From contig CM040101.1 in the NCBI GenBank assembly GCA_022496805.1, positions 8,372,501 to 8,436,500 of the forward strand: DNA of 64,000 nt, given 5' to 3'. The position numbers were made by a program, and so were the translations under genes. This document shows, piece after piece, positions 1 through 11,349 of the stretch. The notes under the pieces were generated by a model. The model was given only the letters and a program-made list of their open reading frames with translations. It was not told the DNA's origin and did not search any database. Each line of letters opens with the position of its first letter. Position 1 is the stretch's first letter. This DNA comes from Pohlia nutans. Lineage: Eukaryota; Streptophyta; Bryopsida; Bryales; Mniaceae.

Positions 1-364
1 AACACGACTAGAATGTCCTCTCTTCCGTACTGGGTTGGGCAATCAGTTATACATTTAGCCCACCCATCACATCACTTGCCAACCACCTCAACATTCATAC
101 CTTCATTCCACAAAGCTTCCGCAAACATGACTAGATTGTTCTCTGTTCCTTATTAGGTTGGGCAACTAGATAGATATTCATCATATCCATCACATCACCT
201 ACCATCCACCTCAACAATCCTCTCTTAATTCCACACAACTTCCGCCAACATGACTAAATTGATATCTCTCCCTTACTGGGTTGGGCAACTAGTTATATAT
301 TCATCCCATTCATCACATCACTCGCCATCCACCTCAACATTCATGCCATCATTCCACAAAGCTT
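1..364. repeat. ~120-bp satellite array, left block
   Basis: Head-to-tail copies of a roughly 120-bp unit. Each unit carries recognisable words such as tactgggttgggcaacc, ttcatcccacccatcacatc, cacctcaacattcatgcc and ccacaaagcttccgccaacat. The array runs off the left edge of the window. The same unit resumes after every inserted element as far as 29790, so the blocks are one interrupted array. Confidence 0.9.
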
Positions 365-1065
365 CACTACTAGAAAATCATGACCAAATCAACAGAAATT
401 CAACAGATTTATGTTCTTCGGGGTACTACAATGACCGATTTCACTGATTTGTAATTTTTTTGTAAAAGTCAACAGTTTGTTGCTTACTTTTCTGTTGATT
501 GAAATATTACAGTGACGAAATCAACAAAATTTTAGTGAAAATGGAATCTTTTTGGAATCTTTTTGGAATCTTTTAGAATCTTTTGAAAATATTTTAGAAT
601 ATTCTGGAATCTATCAAAATATTCTAGAATCTATTGGAATATTCTAGAATCTTTTGAATATTCTTGAACCTTTTGAATCTTTTGCACTTTATATGAGAGT
701 TTTGTAATCATTTAGTACTAGAATGGGTGTTTTATGTAATTGGATTATACAACTGCAATTTTGCAGACTTTCATCATCCCTGACAAACAACAACATAAGA
801 CAAGCAGCTTGATATTCCCTAAATTAAAGCTATTGAGGGTGAATCTTGACACACTTCGACTGCTGACTAACTTTTAGCTCCATCTGAAACAATCACATGG
901 ACGCCCCAATAAATAAACCCACTTGAATGGGACAACAGTCAGTCATCTGTGAACCTTTTTTTTTTTTCTTCTCTAAATCTCTCTATGCTAGAAACTTGGA
1001 ATCTTCTTTTTGTTTCTACACAGTAATCCGGTTTTTTGAAACATTCAATCAATTGAACTCATTAA

Positions 1066-1613
1066 CCCCTAAGTGACCAATCGACCATATTTTGGTCGCA
1101 CCCAAATAGCAGTGACTGCCCATGGTTAGGAAATGATATTTTCAAATTTTAATATCTTGTCGAACTTGGGGGGGGAGAGAGATCATGTTCTAGTGTTGTT
1201 TGATACATTTCATTTGCAATATTGAGGTTTAGTAAGGAATTTTTCAACGACATAGACCTCAATATTGTCTTAGTGTTATAAAACTTACTACTTTGGAAAA
1301 GTAATGATGTTCTCTCCTTTGAAACTTTTGCTTTTAAAATTTTAGAATAGAATGTTTAGTTTTAATTAATCATACCAAATTCCATATTCTAAATGTAGAA
1401 TTAGTACGTAATTTTGGTAAATTTCAAATGGTAAATGAATCTAAATTCATTAAAATGAGTATTTAAAACTTTTTTTGGAAGTTTGAACATATAGATAATT
1501 ACTAAACATCATGCTTTTCATTTTCTCTTTTGGACCAAACTTCATCAAAGTTGCAAAAGTAACATCCTATAACACATCTAGGTTTTTCCCTTACCCCCTC
1601 TGTGATTTAAGGA
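1066..1613. mobile_element. TTAA-flanked element, nested in the CACTA transposon
   Basis: Begins CCCCTAAGTGACCAATCGAC directly after TTAA (1062-1065) and ends next to a second TTAA (1614-1617). Several stretches match, in reverse complement, the element at 47500-47971, for example around 1270-1320 and 1475-1580. The right end has decayed. It is non-coding and belongs to the TTAA/CCC-terminus group seen repeatedly in this window. Confidence 0.6.
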
Positions 1614-1661
1614 TTAACTTAATCATTCACAATTTTTTTTTTTTAAAACGCAAACTTTACA

Positions 1662-1982
1662 GGCCATTTTGTCATAGTAAAACAACTTTTTTCAAAAATC
1701 TTTGAACCAAGAAAAGTTGCGAAATGAAACTAAGTTTCATCTCCGAAAATCCGTCTGTGATTTTGAGCCTCCATTCAAAAGTTTTAGACAAAATTCAGAG
1801 TGGGGTAGCAAGGAATATTTTCATTGATATTTTCAAACATCCTCTCTGATTTTTGTCTATAACTTTTGACTGGAGGCTTCAAATCACAAACGGATTTTTG
1901 GAGATGAAACTTAACTTCATTTCCCAACTTTTCTTAGTCCAAAGGTTTTTGAAAAAAGTTAATTTACTATGTCAAAATGGCC
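1662..1982. mobile_element. Foldback (inverted-repeat) MITE
   Basis: The two halves are imperfect inverted copies (ggccattttgtcatagta at the left, tactatgtcaaaatggcc at the right), with arms of about 150 bp meeting near 1815. No coding potential. No clear TSD could be set, so the superfamily is open. It lies inside the CACTA element. Confidence 0.6.
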
Positions 1983-2061
1983 GCCAAAGTCTGCTGAATT
2001 CCAAAACATCGAATTGTAAGTGTTTATGTAAGAAAAAAATAGTTCTATGTTCATTAAATTC

Positions 2062-2248
2062 TAAGTGCGATAGATTGGTTAGAGTGTTGAGTGTTAAATG
2101 TAAGGTCACGAGTTTAAACCCGATTGTCAACGGAGTTGTTGAAATTGGGCTGCCCTAAAAATCCGGGAAGCTAAAAACATTTTCTTGCCCGAAAATTCCG
2201 GGCACTAAAAAAATGTTTTTTTTTTTTTTTTAATTTTTTAATTTTTTT
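2062..2248 (+). mobile_element. tRNA-derived SINE-like sequence
   Basis: A pol III A-box-like stretch (tagattggttagagtg, 2071-2086) is followed about 25 bp later by a B-box-like stretch (cgagtttaaacccg, 2109-2122). This is the spacing and wording of a tRNA-like SINE head. The sequence then runs into a non-tRNA body and a long T-run from about 2215. No TSD was found. An old tRNA relic is the alternative. Confidence 0.5.
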
Positions 2249-2384
2249 TTCTTATTTTCAGGTGACCAGATCAACAGAAAACTTCAACAGATTTCTGTTG
2301 AATAATGACCCGCTCAACGCGACCGATTCAACAAAAACCCTCAACGCTTTTCTGTTGATTTGGACACTGCATTTTCTAGTAGTG

Positions 2385-3072
2385 CTTCCGCCAACATGAC
2401 CAGACTATTCTCTCTTCCTAAACTAGGTTGGATAACCAATTCTATATTCATCCAAGCCATCACATCACCCGTCATCCACCTCAATATTCTTGCTTTTATT
2501 CATCCATAACATGAGTAGAATGTCCTTTCTTCCTTACTGGGTTGGGCAACGAGTTTTATATTCGTTCCACCCATCACATTACTCACCATCCACCTCAAAC
2601 ATCCTTGCCATTATGCCACAAAGCTGTTGGCAACATAACTAGACTATTCTCTCTTTCTTACTCGGTTGGGCAACCAGTCATATATTGATCCACCCATCAC
2701 ATCACTCGCTATCCACCTCAACATTCATGCCCTCATTCAACAAAGTTTCCGCCAACATGAGTAGACTGTTATCTCTTCCTTACTAGGTTGGACAATCAAT
2801 TATATATTCATCCCACCCAATACGTCACTCGCCATCTACCTCAACATTCTTGCCTTTATTCCACAAAGCTTTTGCCAACATGACTAGACTGTCCTCTCTT
2901 CCGTACTGGGTTGGGCAACCAGTTAGATATTCATCCCACAAATCACATCACTCGCTATCCACCTCAACATTCATGCCCTCATTCAACAGAGCTTCTGCCA
3001 ACAAGACTAGATTGTTATCTCTTCCTTTCTTCGTTGGGAAACTAGTTATATATTCATCCCACCCATCACATC
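2385..3072. repeat. ~120-bp satellite array, second block
   Basis: Continuation of the array between the CACTA element and the minus-strand Copia. About six units. The last one is cut inside its catcacatcactc segment by the Copia insertion. Confidence 0.9.
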
Positions 3073-3242
3073 TGTTGTGTGTGATGCAGGACAATGAAGA
3101 GAAATATGTGTATTATATTAAAGGTAAAAAGAATACAAGGATTAGTCCATCTTATGAAGGACAGAGTCAAAGAGACACCGTTTGACGTTACAGAACGGTA
3201 TGTGACTATTGAGTTTATTACGTGCTAACTAATCGTCTTACA
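3073..3242 (-). repeat. 3' LTR of Copia at 3073-8086
   Basis: 170-bp terminal repeat. Its inner neighbour on the minus strand is the purine-rich gctgaagggggcg, the expected polypurine tract. Confidence 0.95.
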
Positions 3243-3393
3243 CGCCCCCTTCAGCCGCATGGCTGAAAGAATGAATCACTAATTAGAGTTGTAACTTAAA
3301 ACTTCTCAGTAGTCGGTACATGTTTAGTTTTGTAAACGCCTCCTCTTGAAGCTTCTTAGAAAGAAGTAATATTTGTTTGGCCGCCCCCTTGCT

Positions 3394-4095
3394 TCAGTTC
3401 GGAAGAAGCGGCATAGTGAGGGCGTGAATACAGGCTTGATGCTTATCTTTGGGAAGAGACTTTGTTAATATGTCGGCCCACATGGTAGAGGTTGAAGTAA
3501 AGTGAAGTTTCAATAGCTTGGCTTGAACTTTCTCACGGAGAAAGTGAAAACACAAGTCAATGTGTTTTGACCGATCGTGAAACTTTGGATTCTCACTTAA
3601 ACTAATACATGACTGGTTGTCACAAAACAAAGTGCTTGGTAAAAGCAGAGAGTAACCCAGTTCTTGGAGAAGAGCTTGGAGCCAAAGAAGTTCTTTTGTG
3701 GCTGTGGCTGCGGCGATATATTCAGCTTCCGTTGACGAGAGAGCAACAATAGTTTGCTTGCGGCTCTGCCAAGAAAGAAGACAAGAGGAATTAAGTTGAA
3801 AGATATAACCTGAAGTAGACCGGCGGGTGGCGATATCACCGGCCCAATCAGCATCGCTCCAACCAGTGAGTTGGTGGAGAGAAGGAGAAGCTGAAGCTAG
3901 ACTAGAATAAACAAGTCCTTGCTTTGAAGTTCCACGCAAATACCGAAATACACGTTTGACACCAAGCCAGTGAACTGGAGTTGGGTCCTGCATAAATTGT
4001 GCCAGATGATTGACAGAGAATGCCAAGTCCCAACGCGTGCAGGTAACTAGATATTGAAGACTTCCAATGGCTTGTTTGTATGGGATTGTAGCCAT
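3394..4095 (-). pseudogene. Copia RNase H and RT C-terminus
   Basis: C-terminal part of pol. It shows the KQAIGSLQYL segment that closes Copia reverse transcriptase, then RNase H landmarks: SDADWAG, STSGY, SSTEAEYIAA and the CDNQS motif, followed by a RSKHID stretch and the WADILTKSLP tail. The catalytic acidic residues appear present. The frame is offset from the upstream RT segment ending at 4142, so a frameshift separates them. It would degrade the RNA strand of the RNA-DNA hybrid during reverse transcription. Confidence 0.9.
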
Positions 4096-4141
4096 AAGGT
4101 ATTTTAACTATTCTGTTTGTTGTTTAGAAGAGGAAACGTTG

Positions 4142-5542
4142 TCAGATTGATGACGTGAGTATCAAATACCAGCTTCTAAAAGGCATGGCAATTAGATGGG
4201 AACTGGCCATATTAAATTTAGTTAAAAGATCATTTGTATATTTTTCTTGTGATAAGATTAATGTCTTATTGGAGCGATCTCGTCGAATCTGGATGCCAAG
4301 AATATAGCCAATCTCATTGTTATCCGTCATGGAAAATCGTTGAGTAAGTATTGCTTTGGTAGTGGTCAAAAACTGAAAATTATCAGATATAAGAACGAGG
4401 TCATCGATATAAAGACCCAAGATAAGAATAGAATCATGGGATCGTTTGATATAAACATTTGGATCTGAGACACATTTGATGAATCCTTGACTTAATAAAA
4501 ATGTATAAAATGTCTCGTACCAAACACGAGGGGCCTGTTTCAAACCGTACAAAGATTTTAATAGGCGACATACTTGATGGACAGTGCCAGGTTTAATGTA
4601 GCCCTCAGGTTGTGAGATATAAATTTCTTCGCGTAAGACTCCATTTAAGAAGGCGGTTATCACATCCATTTGGTGGATGTGATAGTTGTACATTGTGGCT
4701 AGAGCTAAAAGAAGGCGAAGTGATGTCATCCGAATAACAGGAGAAAAAGTTTCAGTAAAATCTATTCCTTCTTGCTGAGAGAAGCCACGAGCTACAAATC
4801 TTGCATTAAAACGCGATAGAGATCCATCAGAGTTGTACTTTCTTCGAAAGAGCCATTTGGTGCTTATGATAGACCTATTTGGCGGCGGATCAACAAGGTC
4901 CTAGGTGCGATTTTTAATCAGGGAATTATATTCCATGTCCATAGCTTCTTTCCAATCTTTAGAATGGGCACTAGTAAGTGCTTCAGTGACCGTAAGAGGG
5001 TCAGCCAACTCAGCTAAGAAGCCAAAGCTATATAGGTTTGTATCATGGGACCGCGGAATTTGGCGTTGTCCTTTAGTAGAACGCTCTGACCTCCTAAGTG
5101 GAGGGGAAGTACTAGGAGGTTGAGCTTGGCGGAGATGAGAGCGCTGATGTGAAGTTTTGTGAGAAATGTGGGAGATATCTTCAGGATCAGAAGAAGAAGA
5201 AGAAGATGGGGTCTTTGGTTGAAGCTTGGGGGACTCCTCGATTAATAGTTCGGAGGAGTTCTGGTTCAAATTGTTTGGCTGATCTCCAACTTGTTGAGGG
5301 AGTGGTATGGGGTTGGAAGGAGCCGGTTGTTTGATGGAGTACTCAGGCATAGTAAAATTTGAGTAGCTACCAGGTTCGGGAGAAGATGAAATAAGTTGTC
5401 CAGCTGAAGAAGAAGAACCGTCATCAAATAAGGCATCTTCGGAAAAAATAACATCACGACTTGTAAAAGCTCGTTTGGTGTCTGGATTATACAGCGATAG
5501 CCCTTGGTACCAGTAATTGATGAATAGCCAATAAAAATACAT
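4142..5542 (-). pseudogene. Copia integrase C-terminus and reverse transcriptase
   Basis: One reading frame, with a single in-frame stop near 4901 where a tryptophan is usual (N-x-T-stop-D-L-V-D). It carries the serine-rich integrase/RT linker, then RT landmarks MDVITAFLNG, QPEGY, KSLYGLKQAP and the YIDD catalytic motif. The segment is shifted relative to the integrase core upstream (frameshift near 5480). RT would copy the element RNA in the virus-like particle. Two lesions make this copy non-functional. Confidence 0.9.
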
Positions 5543-6675
5543 TTTGAAGCTTTAAAGTCTAATTTCTTGCGATGTTCTTTTATAATGTGGGAGTAGGCCG
5601 GACAGCCAAGAATTCGTAGATCAATAAGATCTGGTCGTAACCCAGTCCATAGTTCATATGGTGCAATATTGCTTAGAGAGGTAGTATAAGAACGATTTTG
5701 TAGATAGCAGGCAGTGGCCACAGCTTCTGCCCAAAAATGTTTGCTCAGATGAGCAACTTGAAGCATACTGCGTGCTGCTTCAACCAAGGTATGGTTCTTC
5801 CGTTCTGCAACTCCATTTTGAGCAGGATGATAGGGATTGGTAAAGTGATGTTGAATTCCATGATCTTGACAAAATTTTGTAAAGTTGTTGGATATAAATT
5901 CACCACCGTTATCTGAACGGAGAATAATTATCTTATGTTTGTCATGGTGATTTTCTACTAACGTCTTATAAGTTTGGAAAAAGGACAAAGTAGAGGATTT
6001 TTTATTTAAGAAATATACATGGGTAAAGCGGGAGTAATCATCAATGAATAAGAGAAAATAGAGAGCTCCGCCTAATGATGGCGTGCTCATAGGTCCACAC
6101 AAATTTGTGTGGATCAAAGCCAATGGAACAATAGCTCTTGTAGAAAGAGTTGTTGGGTAAGAACTTTGAGTTTGTTTACGAAACACACAACCCTCACAGA
6201 GAGGGAGATTGCTTTTTAATGGAGGAAGTCCATTAACCATATTATGTGTTTGCATAAGATTAATAGATTTTATATTGAGATGACCTAATCGATAATGCCA
6301 CTTGAGTGTTTCGGAGTCAAATTTAGACAATGTTGTGGTCACATAATTAGATTCCGTAGGAGGAATACCAACGCCAAATGAGAATAAACTGCCTTCTTTT
6401 GGGATTCGATATATCATTTTCTTAGATGAGTCCGGTGACTTGGTCTTGATAAGACATTGAGTTTGGGTAAATATAATAATTGTGTTTCCTGTAGTCGTAA
6501 TTTGACTAACAGAAAGTAAGTTTTTGGTAAGGCCAGGTACATATAATACGTCTCGAATTAAAAGACTTTGCCCAGTTGGGACTTTTATAAGTACAGAACC
6601 ATAGCCAATAGCATTGTGTGAGCGATTGTCACCAAGTAGTATAATTCTTGGAGTTTCAAGAAGTTGATAAACTCA
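5266..6675 (-). pseudogene. Copia GAG_pre-integrase and integrase core
   Basis: The frame is the same as gag-protease and is separated from it only by a TGA at about 6673-6675. It shows the pre-integrase zinc module (WHYRLGHLN then CEGCVFRK), the integrase core with RSDNGGEF, and the QNGVAERKN segment holding the catalytic glutamate. The first catalytic position, normally D in an H-x-D-x-C-G-P context, reads asparagine (HTNLCGP), so even an unbroken protein would lack the DDE triad. It would integrate the cDNA. Confidence 0.85.
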
Positions 6676-7683
6676 AAAAAGTTCCTTTTGAGGAGACATG
6701 TGTTGACTCGCACCTGAGTCAAGGTACCATGACGAGGAAAAACCTGAATTATCAGACATGGCTGAAAAAAGATAAGCAGGTGTGTCAGCAGTAAGGGCAT
6801 TATTAGTTTGACCTTGCCCATTCTTTGCTTGATCACGTTTTTTCTTGCGACATTCAGGTGCCTTATACCCTGGAATTCCGAAATAATGGCAGATAATATT
6901 AACTCGAGAAGATGAGGAAGTGTTTTGGTCAGTGGATTTTTGTCCCTGCCAATTCTTCCCATCGGTCCTCGGTTGTGAGCGGAAGCTTTGCTGATTATTC
7001 TTTGGAAATTGACTTGATGAAAATCTATTATTTGGAGATGACTTGATAAACTTGCCTTTGACGTAAAAGGCACTGGATTTGGATATTTCAGGTTTAGAAT
7101 GGTTAATGGAATTTTGTTGGAGTATATTAGAGAGTAAAGTTGAAAATGTAAGATTGGCAATGCCACCCTGCGTGGTTATGAAAGCACTCCAGGAGTATGG
7201 CAAAGCACCAAGTAGTAAATTAACTTGCTGATCCTCTGTAAAGGTACATCCGGCGATTTCAGCTTCTTGAAGGAGTGACTGCCACGTCTCCAAGAAAGAC
7301 ATCGTATCGTCAGAATCAGCCATGGTTAAGCGGCAGAGTTGCTTATGCAAATTGACCTGCGACGCTTTATTAGATTTCTCATAAAGTTGTTTCAAACGCT
7401 CCCAAACTTCCTTGGAGGTTTTAAGAGCTCGCAAAGAAAGTAGCTGCTTTTCATTGCAGTGGAGCAAAATCTCTGAACGTGCCTTGACATCCTGTAATTT
7501 CCAGGCAGTCAAACCGGCTACGTCACTTGCAGCAGGAGCTACATTGCTTCCATCCACGACACCCCATATTTCGGAGCGAATTAACAATAATTCAAGTTTC
7601 ATACTCCAAGTCGCATAATTTTCCGCGCTTAGAACTGGAATCACGTAAGCGCGATTTGCGGAACTTATTCCAATGTTGGCCAT
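6673..7683 (-). pseudogene. Copia gag and protease
   Basis: 336 residues starting MANIGISS. Gag of the UBN2/retrotran_gag type (YATWSMKLELLL, then a K-x-V-W-E-R-L motif) covers about residues 1-200. A zinc knuckle at about 265 reads CHYFG..GYKAPEC, having lost its second cysteine and its histidine. The aspartic protease signature WYLDSGASQHMS (DSG active site) stands near the C-terminus. The frame ends at TGA and continues open beyond it. Gag would build the particle and protease would process the polyprotein. Confidence 0.9.
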
Positions 7684-7697
7684 GTTGAGGAAGGAAT

Positions 7698-7699
7698 AA

Positions 7700-7736
<37 letters not shown>
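7698..7736. repeat. (AAT)n microsatellite upstream of gag
   Basis: About 12 tandem ataata units between the primer-binding site and the gag start of the minus-strand Copia. Confidence 0.9.
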
Positions 7737-7904
7737 TATGTATAATTTGCTAAAACGTTGAAATAACTTGCACAAGAATTGAAGATCCCATATGGGATGA
7801 TTTGAAGTGCAAGAGATTGTTCTCAAGGCTCTTCATCAATAATCAGTTCTTCTGCATTAGCGATATGTGCTTGAATGTAGCACATGATGTTTATTTAAGC
7901 TTAT

Positions 7905-7916
7905 GCTCTGATACCA
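7905..7916 (-). promoter_or_regulatory. Primer-binding site of Copia 3073-8086
   Basis: On the minus strand this reads TGGTATCAGAGC, complementary to the 3' end of plant initiator tRNA-Met, and it directly abuts the 5' LTR. This is the canonical plant Copia primer. Confidence 0.95.
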
Positions 7917-8086
7917 TGTTGTGTGTGATGCAGGACGATGAAGAGAAATATGTGTATTATATTAAAGGTAAAAAGAATACAAGGATTAGTCCATCATATG
8001 AAGGACAGAGTCAAAGAGACACCGTTTGACGTTACAGAACGGTATGTGACTATTGAGTTTATTACGTGCTAACTAATCGTCTTACA
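7917..8086 (-). repeat. 5' LTR of Copia at 3073-8086
   Basis: 170-bp terminal repeat, nearly identical to 3073-3242. The differences are a/g in gcagga[c]-atgaag and t/a in catc-tatgaagg. Confidence 0.95.
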
Positions 8087-8202
8087 ACATCACTCTCCAT
8101 CCACCTCAACATTCATTCCCTCATTCCTCAAAGCTTCCACCAACATGATTAGACTGTTCTCTCTTCCTTTCTTGGTTGGGCAACTAGTTATATATTCATC
8201 CT
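8087..8202. repeat. ~120-bp satellite, third block
   Basis: A single unit left between the two Copia elements. Confidence 0.9.
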
Positions 8203-8347
8203 TGTTAGATATACTGAAATTATACAATATAGAATAGTATATTGGTTAAATAGAAAGAGAGCGTAGAGAGACTCTTAGCATGGAGAGAGCTGCGACTCTT
8301 AGCATAGAGAGAGTTGTGACTCTACAGTAGATAATCAAATGAGAGTC

Positions 8348-8405
<58 letters not shown>

Positions 8406-8489
8406 AGTGTGTATAAAATAATTTTATTCATAATATATATTCATGATACAATTGATAGTAGATTTCTTCTTCTTCTCTCAATTCTAACA
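8203..8489 (+). repeat. 5' LTR of decayed Copia
   Basis: 287 bp, beginning TGTTAGATATAC and ending AATTCTAACA, with an (AT)n run at 8350-8402. The primer-binding site tggtatcaaagc (8490-8501, one mismatch to the initiator-Met type) follows directly. Confidence 0.9.
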
Positions 8490-8503
8490 TGGTATCAAAG
8501 CAT

Positions 8504-8837
8504 CATGTGTAATCCTCAGATCCCTGATGCAGAAAATGCAAGTGAGGATGTTTTTGATCTTCTAATTCTTGAATTTGAAAGAGAAGAAGTCAAAACTAGA
8601 ATCAGATTCACAAATGCAAACTTCAACAATGCATTTGTACCAATACCTTTAGATACACCTTTAGTTCAAGAGCATGAACAGCTTTTAGAAACTGCACAAA
8701 TTACATATGGAATTAATAACATGCTTACATCTTACGTTGAAGCAATAACAAATTTCAATGAAGAAAATCCTCATGTTTTTCTTGAAAATTTCATAGAAGA
8801 GTGTGAAATACAAGCAATTTTAAGAGGTGAATATTAA
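8504..8837 (+). CDS. Extra open frame between primer-binding site and gag
   Basis: About 110 residues starting MCNPQIPDAENASEDV, acidic and without a motif I recognise. It lies between the primer-binding site and the first gag-like residues (F-D-G-S-S-F-N-I-W-K-H near 8877). Plant Copia elements usually start gag directly here, so this is either a family-specific leader protein or an N-terminal gag extension. It has stayed open while the rest of pol has decayed, which may be chance in a short frame. Confidence 0.35.
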
Positions 8838-8839
8838 AA

Positions 8840-9745
8840 ATGACCACACAAGATAGACATAAGTCATATCACTAAGTTTGATGGCTCTTCCTTCAACATA
8901 TGGAAACATAGATTGACTCTCATCTGTGAGGCATAAAAGTTATGGCCTATAGTAAGTAGAGAAAAACACTTATCGGTGGCACCAACAGCAGCACAAATAG
9001 CTGCTGGCCGGAACTCCTAACTTGCCTTCTTCATGAGCAGGAAGTATAAATCTGTGGGAGGATCAAGATGCGTTAGCATTAACCATCATTAACAATTGCC
9101 TTAAAAACTCAATCGTTTCACACATACAATCTTGTAAAACATCAAATTCAGCTTGGTCAGAATTGATTAGCATTTTTGAATCACAAGACGTAGTGACAAA
9201 AATGCATTTAAAAGATAAATTACTAAATTTGAAAATGAGAGGAAACACAAGTGTTGTTAAACACATTCACAATTTTCAAGCTCACCTAGAACAGCTTCTT
9301 GCACTTGGATCAAAAATACCAGATGATGAAGTTGTCATAATGTTGATGAGGAGTCTTCCTCAAACTTACCAATCCTTCATACGCTCCTTGCAAAGGCAAG
9401 CTGGAATTACTTTTTAGTCCCTAATAACAAATCTGATTCAATAAAAGACTTTTATCAAAGATACAAGTCCTACTTCTGAAAACACATCAACACTTTATAT
9501 TGGAAAGAAATTTTTCAACAAAAGCAAGAAACCTTATTTCAACAAGAACTTTAGGAAAAGTTAAGTTTTACAAGGAGAAAGTAGTAGTAGCTACAAACCT
9601 TTTGAAAAGTAGAATCTTACAACTGAGAAGAAGTGTTTTTATTGCAAAAACCCTGGACATCACATTAAAGACTACAGAAATAGAATTGTTGCGGAAAAAG
9701 AAAATAATAGAAAGCAAACTAATCTTGCTGTAACAAATAATAAAC
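8840..9745 (+). pseudogene. Decayed Copia gag
   Basis: Fragments in several frames. FDGSSFNIWKHRLTL appears near 8877 and is followed by a stop. A UBN2-type gag segment at 9163-9417 contains SIFESQDVVTK and the L-P-Q-T-Y-Q-S-F motif. A zinc-knuckle remnant near 9630-9690 reads CFYCKNPGHHIKDY, where the final cysteine has become tyrosine. It would have formed the particle coat. Confidence 0.8.
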
Positions 9746-9750
9746 TATAT

Positions 9751-11198
9751 GTGGTGGCATCTGCAACTCAGGAGAAAATTAATTCCACATGGTATGTGGA
9801 TTCTGGAGCAACCCAGCATATGTGCTATCAAAGAGAAGGATTCATAAATTACATTAAGTGCAATGAAAAACAAGTAGTTTACTTAGGCGATGATTCAACA
9901 TCTTACACCATTCACGGATATGGAGATGTCAATATAAAATTATTATGACATCTTACACATTCCCGGGCTTGCAAAGAACTTGTTTTCAGCCAAACAACTT
10001 GATAAGGCAGGTGGAGAAATTCGTATAAAAGATGGAGTTTCCACTCTCATCAACAAGTCAGGTTAATCAGTAGCAACCTGCAAGCTTAATCCAGATTTGT
10101 ATGAGTTAGGTGAAACTATCACACCTAATCAACATGCTTTAAATACTACAATACTAAACAAAGCCGATTTGTGGCATTTAAGACTAGGACATATAAATCA
10201 GCAAAGATTAAGGCAAATACAAGCCATCTCTAAAGGTATAGAACCTTTTGATGAGAAACAAATTACCTTATGTCAATCTTGCATTGAAGGCAAGCAACAT
10301 AAGGTTAAATTTCCTAAATAAGGTGCAAGAAGAGCAACTAAAATTTTAGAATTAATACATTCTGACATATGTGGACCAATGCAAGTGGCCACACATACAG
10401 GTTATCTTTATTTTATTACTTTTATTGATGACTTAAAAAGATTATGTCATGTTTACTTGATGAAAAATAAATCTGAGGCATTCTCCAAATTTAAAATTAC
10501 AACATTTTGTTGAGAAACAAACACACCACAAAATCAAGGTTTTGAAATTTGACCAAGGTCGTGAATACTTGTCTGGAGAATATAACACCTTTTGCCAAGA
10601 ACAAGGCATCAAAAGGGAGATGACTACATCCTATACACCACAACAAAACGGTGTGTCAGAACGAAAGAACACAACATTAGTGATAGCAGTTCTTTCAATG
10701 TTATCCTATTCAAAAATACCAAAGATATTTTGGAGAGAAGCACTTCATACAGCCAACTATCTCCAAAACAGGAGTCCTACAAAAGTTGTACCAAGTAATC
10801 CTTTTGAATTATCGTATGGCCGGCAACCTAACCTATAATATCTTAAATTTTTTGGTTGTAAAGCACATGTTCTTATTCCTAAAAAACAAAGAAGAAAATT
10901 AGACTCCCATTCTTTTGAAGCAATTTTCTTAGGCTATAGTGAAGAAGCTAAGGCTTATTGTTTGATGAATTTACACACAAGAAAATTAATAATATTTAGA
11001 GATGTTGTATTTGATGAAATCATTGTCAAAACTTCACCAAAACGATTATTACAAGAAGATAATGACACAGACACTTTAATAGATTCAAATTTATTTAAAA
11101 CACAATTTATATTAAGAAATCATCAAAATAACTTACCCCAAATTCAAGAATTATCTCAGCCTTTTCAGCCTTCTTCACAAGTACATTTACAATTGTAA
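9751..11198 (+). pseudogene. Decayed Copia protease and integrase
   Basis: Protease motif WYVDSGATQHMC at about 9790. The pre-integrase module is LWHLRLGHIN then CQSCIEGKQHK near 10170-10320. The integrase core has HSDICGPM near 10360, F-D-Q-G-R-E-Y near 10545 (N replaced by Q in the D-N-G context) and PQQNGVSERKN near 10640. At least three stops and two frameshifts interrupt it. Confidence 0.85.
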
Positions 11199-11349
11199 CC
11201 AGAAACATCAGTACAACAAAGTATTTATAATCTCCAAAGCCCAAATTCATCTACTCCACAACATCAAAATATTCAACAAAATGACCATAGTTTAATAAAT
11301 TCAGTAACAAACAGCCTCTCTAAACTAACTTTAAATTCAGATTCAAGTA

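Larger units (their letters stand above)
365..2384. mobile_element. Non-autonomous CACTA (En/Spm-type) transposon
   Basis: The element starts CACTACTAGAAAAT and ends with its inverted copy ATTTTCTAGTAGTG. The flanking satellite is duplicated as the 3-bp TSD CTT (362-364 and 2385-2387), the CACTA hallmark. Subterminal words related to TCAACAGAAA recur in both orientations near both ends, as expected for transposase-binding repeats. No transposase frame is present in the 2020 bp, so movement would need enzyme from elsewhere. The interior is filled by other small elements (a TTAA element, a foldback and a tRNA-derived sequence), so much of its length is secondary insertion. Confidence 0.9.
3073..8086 (-). 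mobile_element. Ty1/Copia LTR retrotransposon (minus strand), nearly full length
   Basis: A 5014-bp element with 170-bp LTRs (3073-3242 and 7917-8086) that begin TG and end CA and differ at only two positions I could find. The 5-bp TSD ACATC lies at 3068-3072 and 8087-8091, within the satellite. On the minus strand the order is gag, protease, integrase, reverse transcriptase, RNase H, which is Copia order. The primer-binding site and a purine tract sit beside the LTRs. The coding region carries at least two stops and two frameshifts, so it is dead although the LTRs look young. This suggests it was copied in trans or decayed soon after insertion. Confidence 0.95.
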
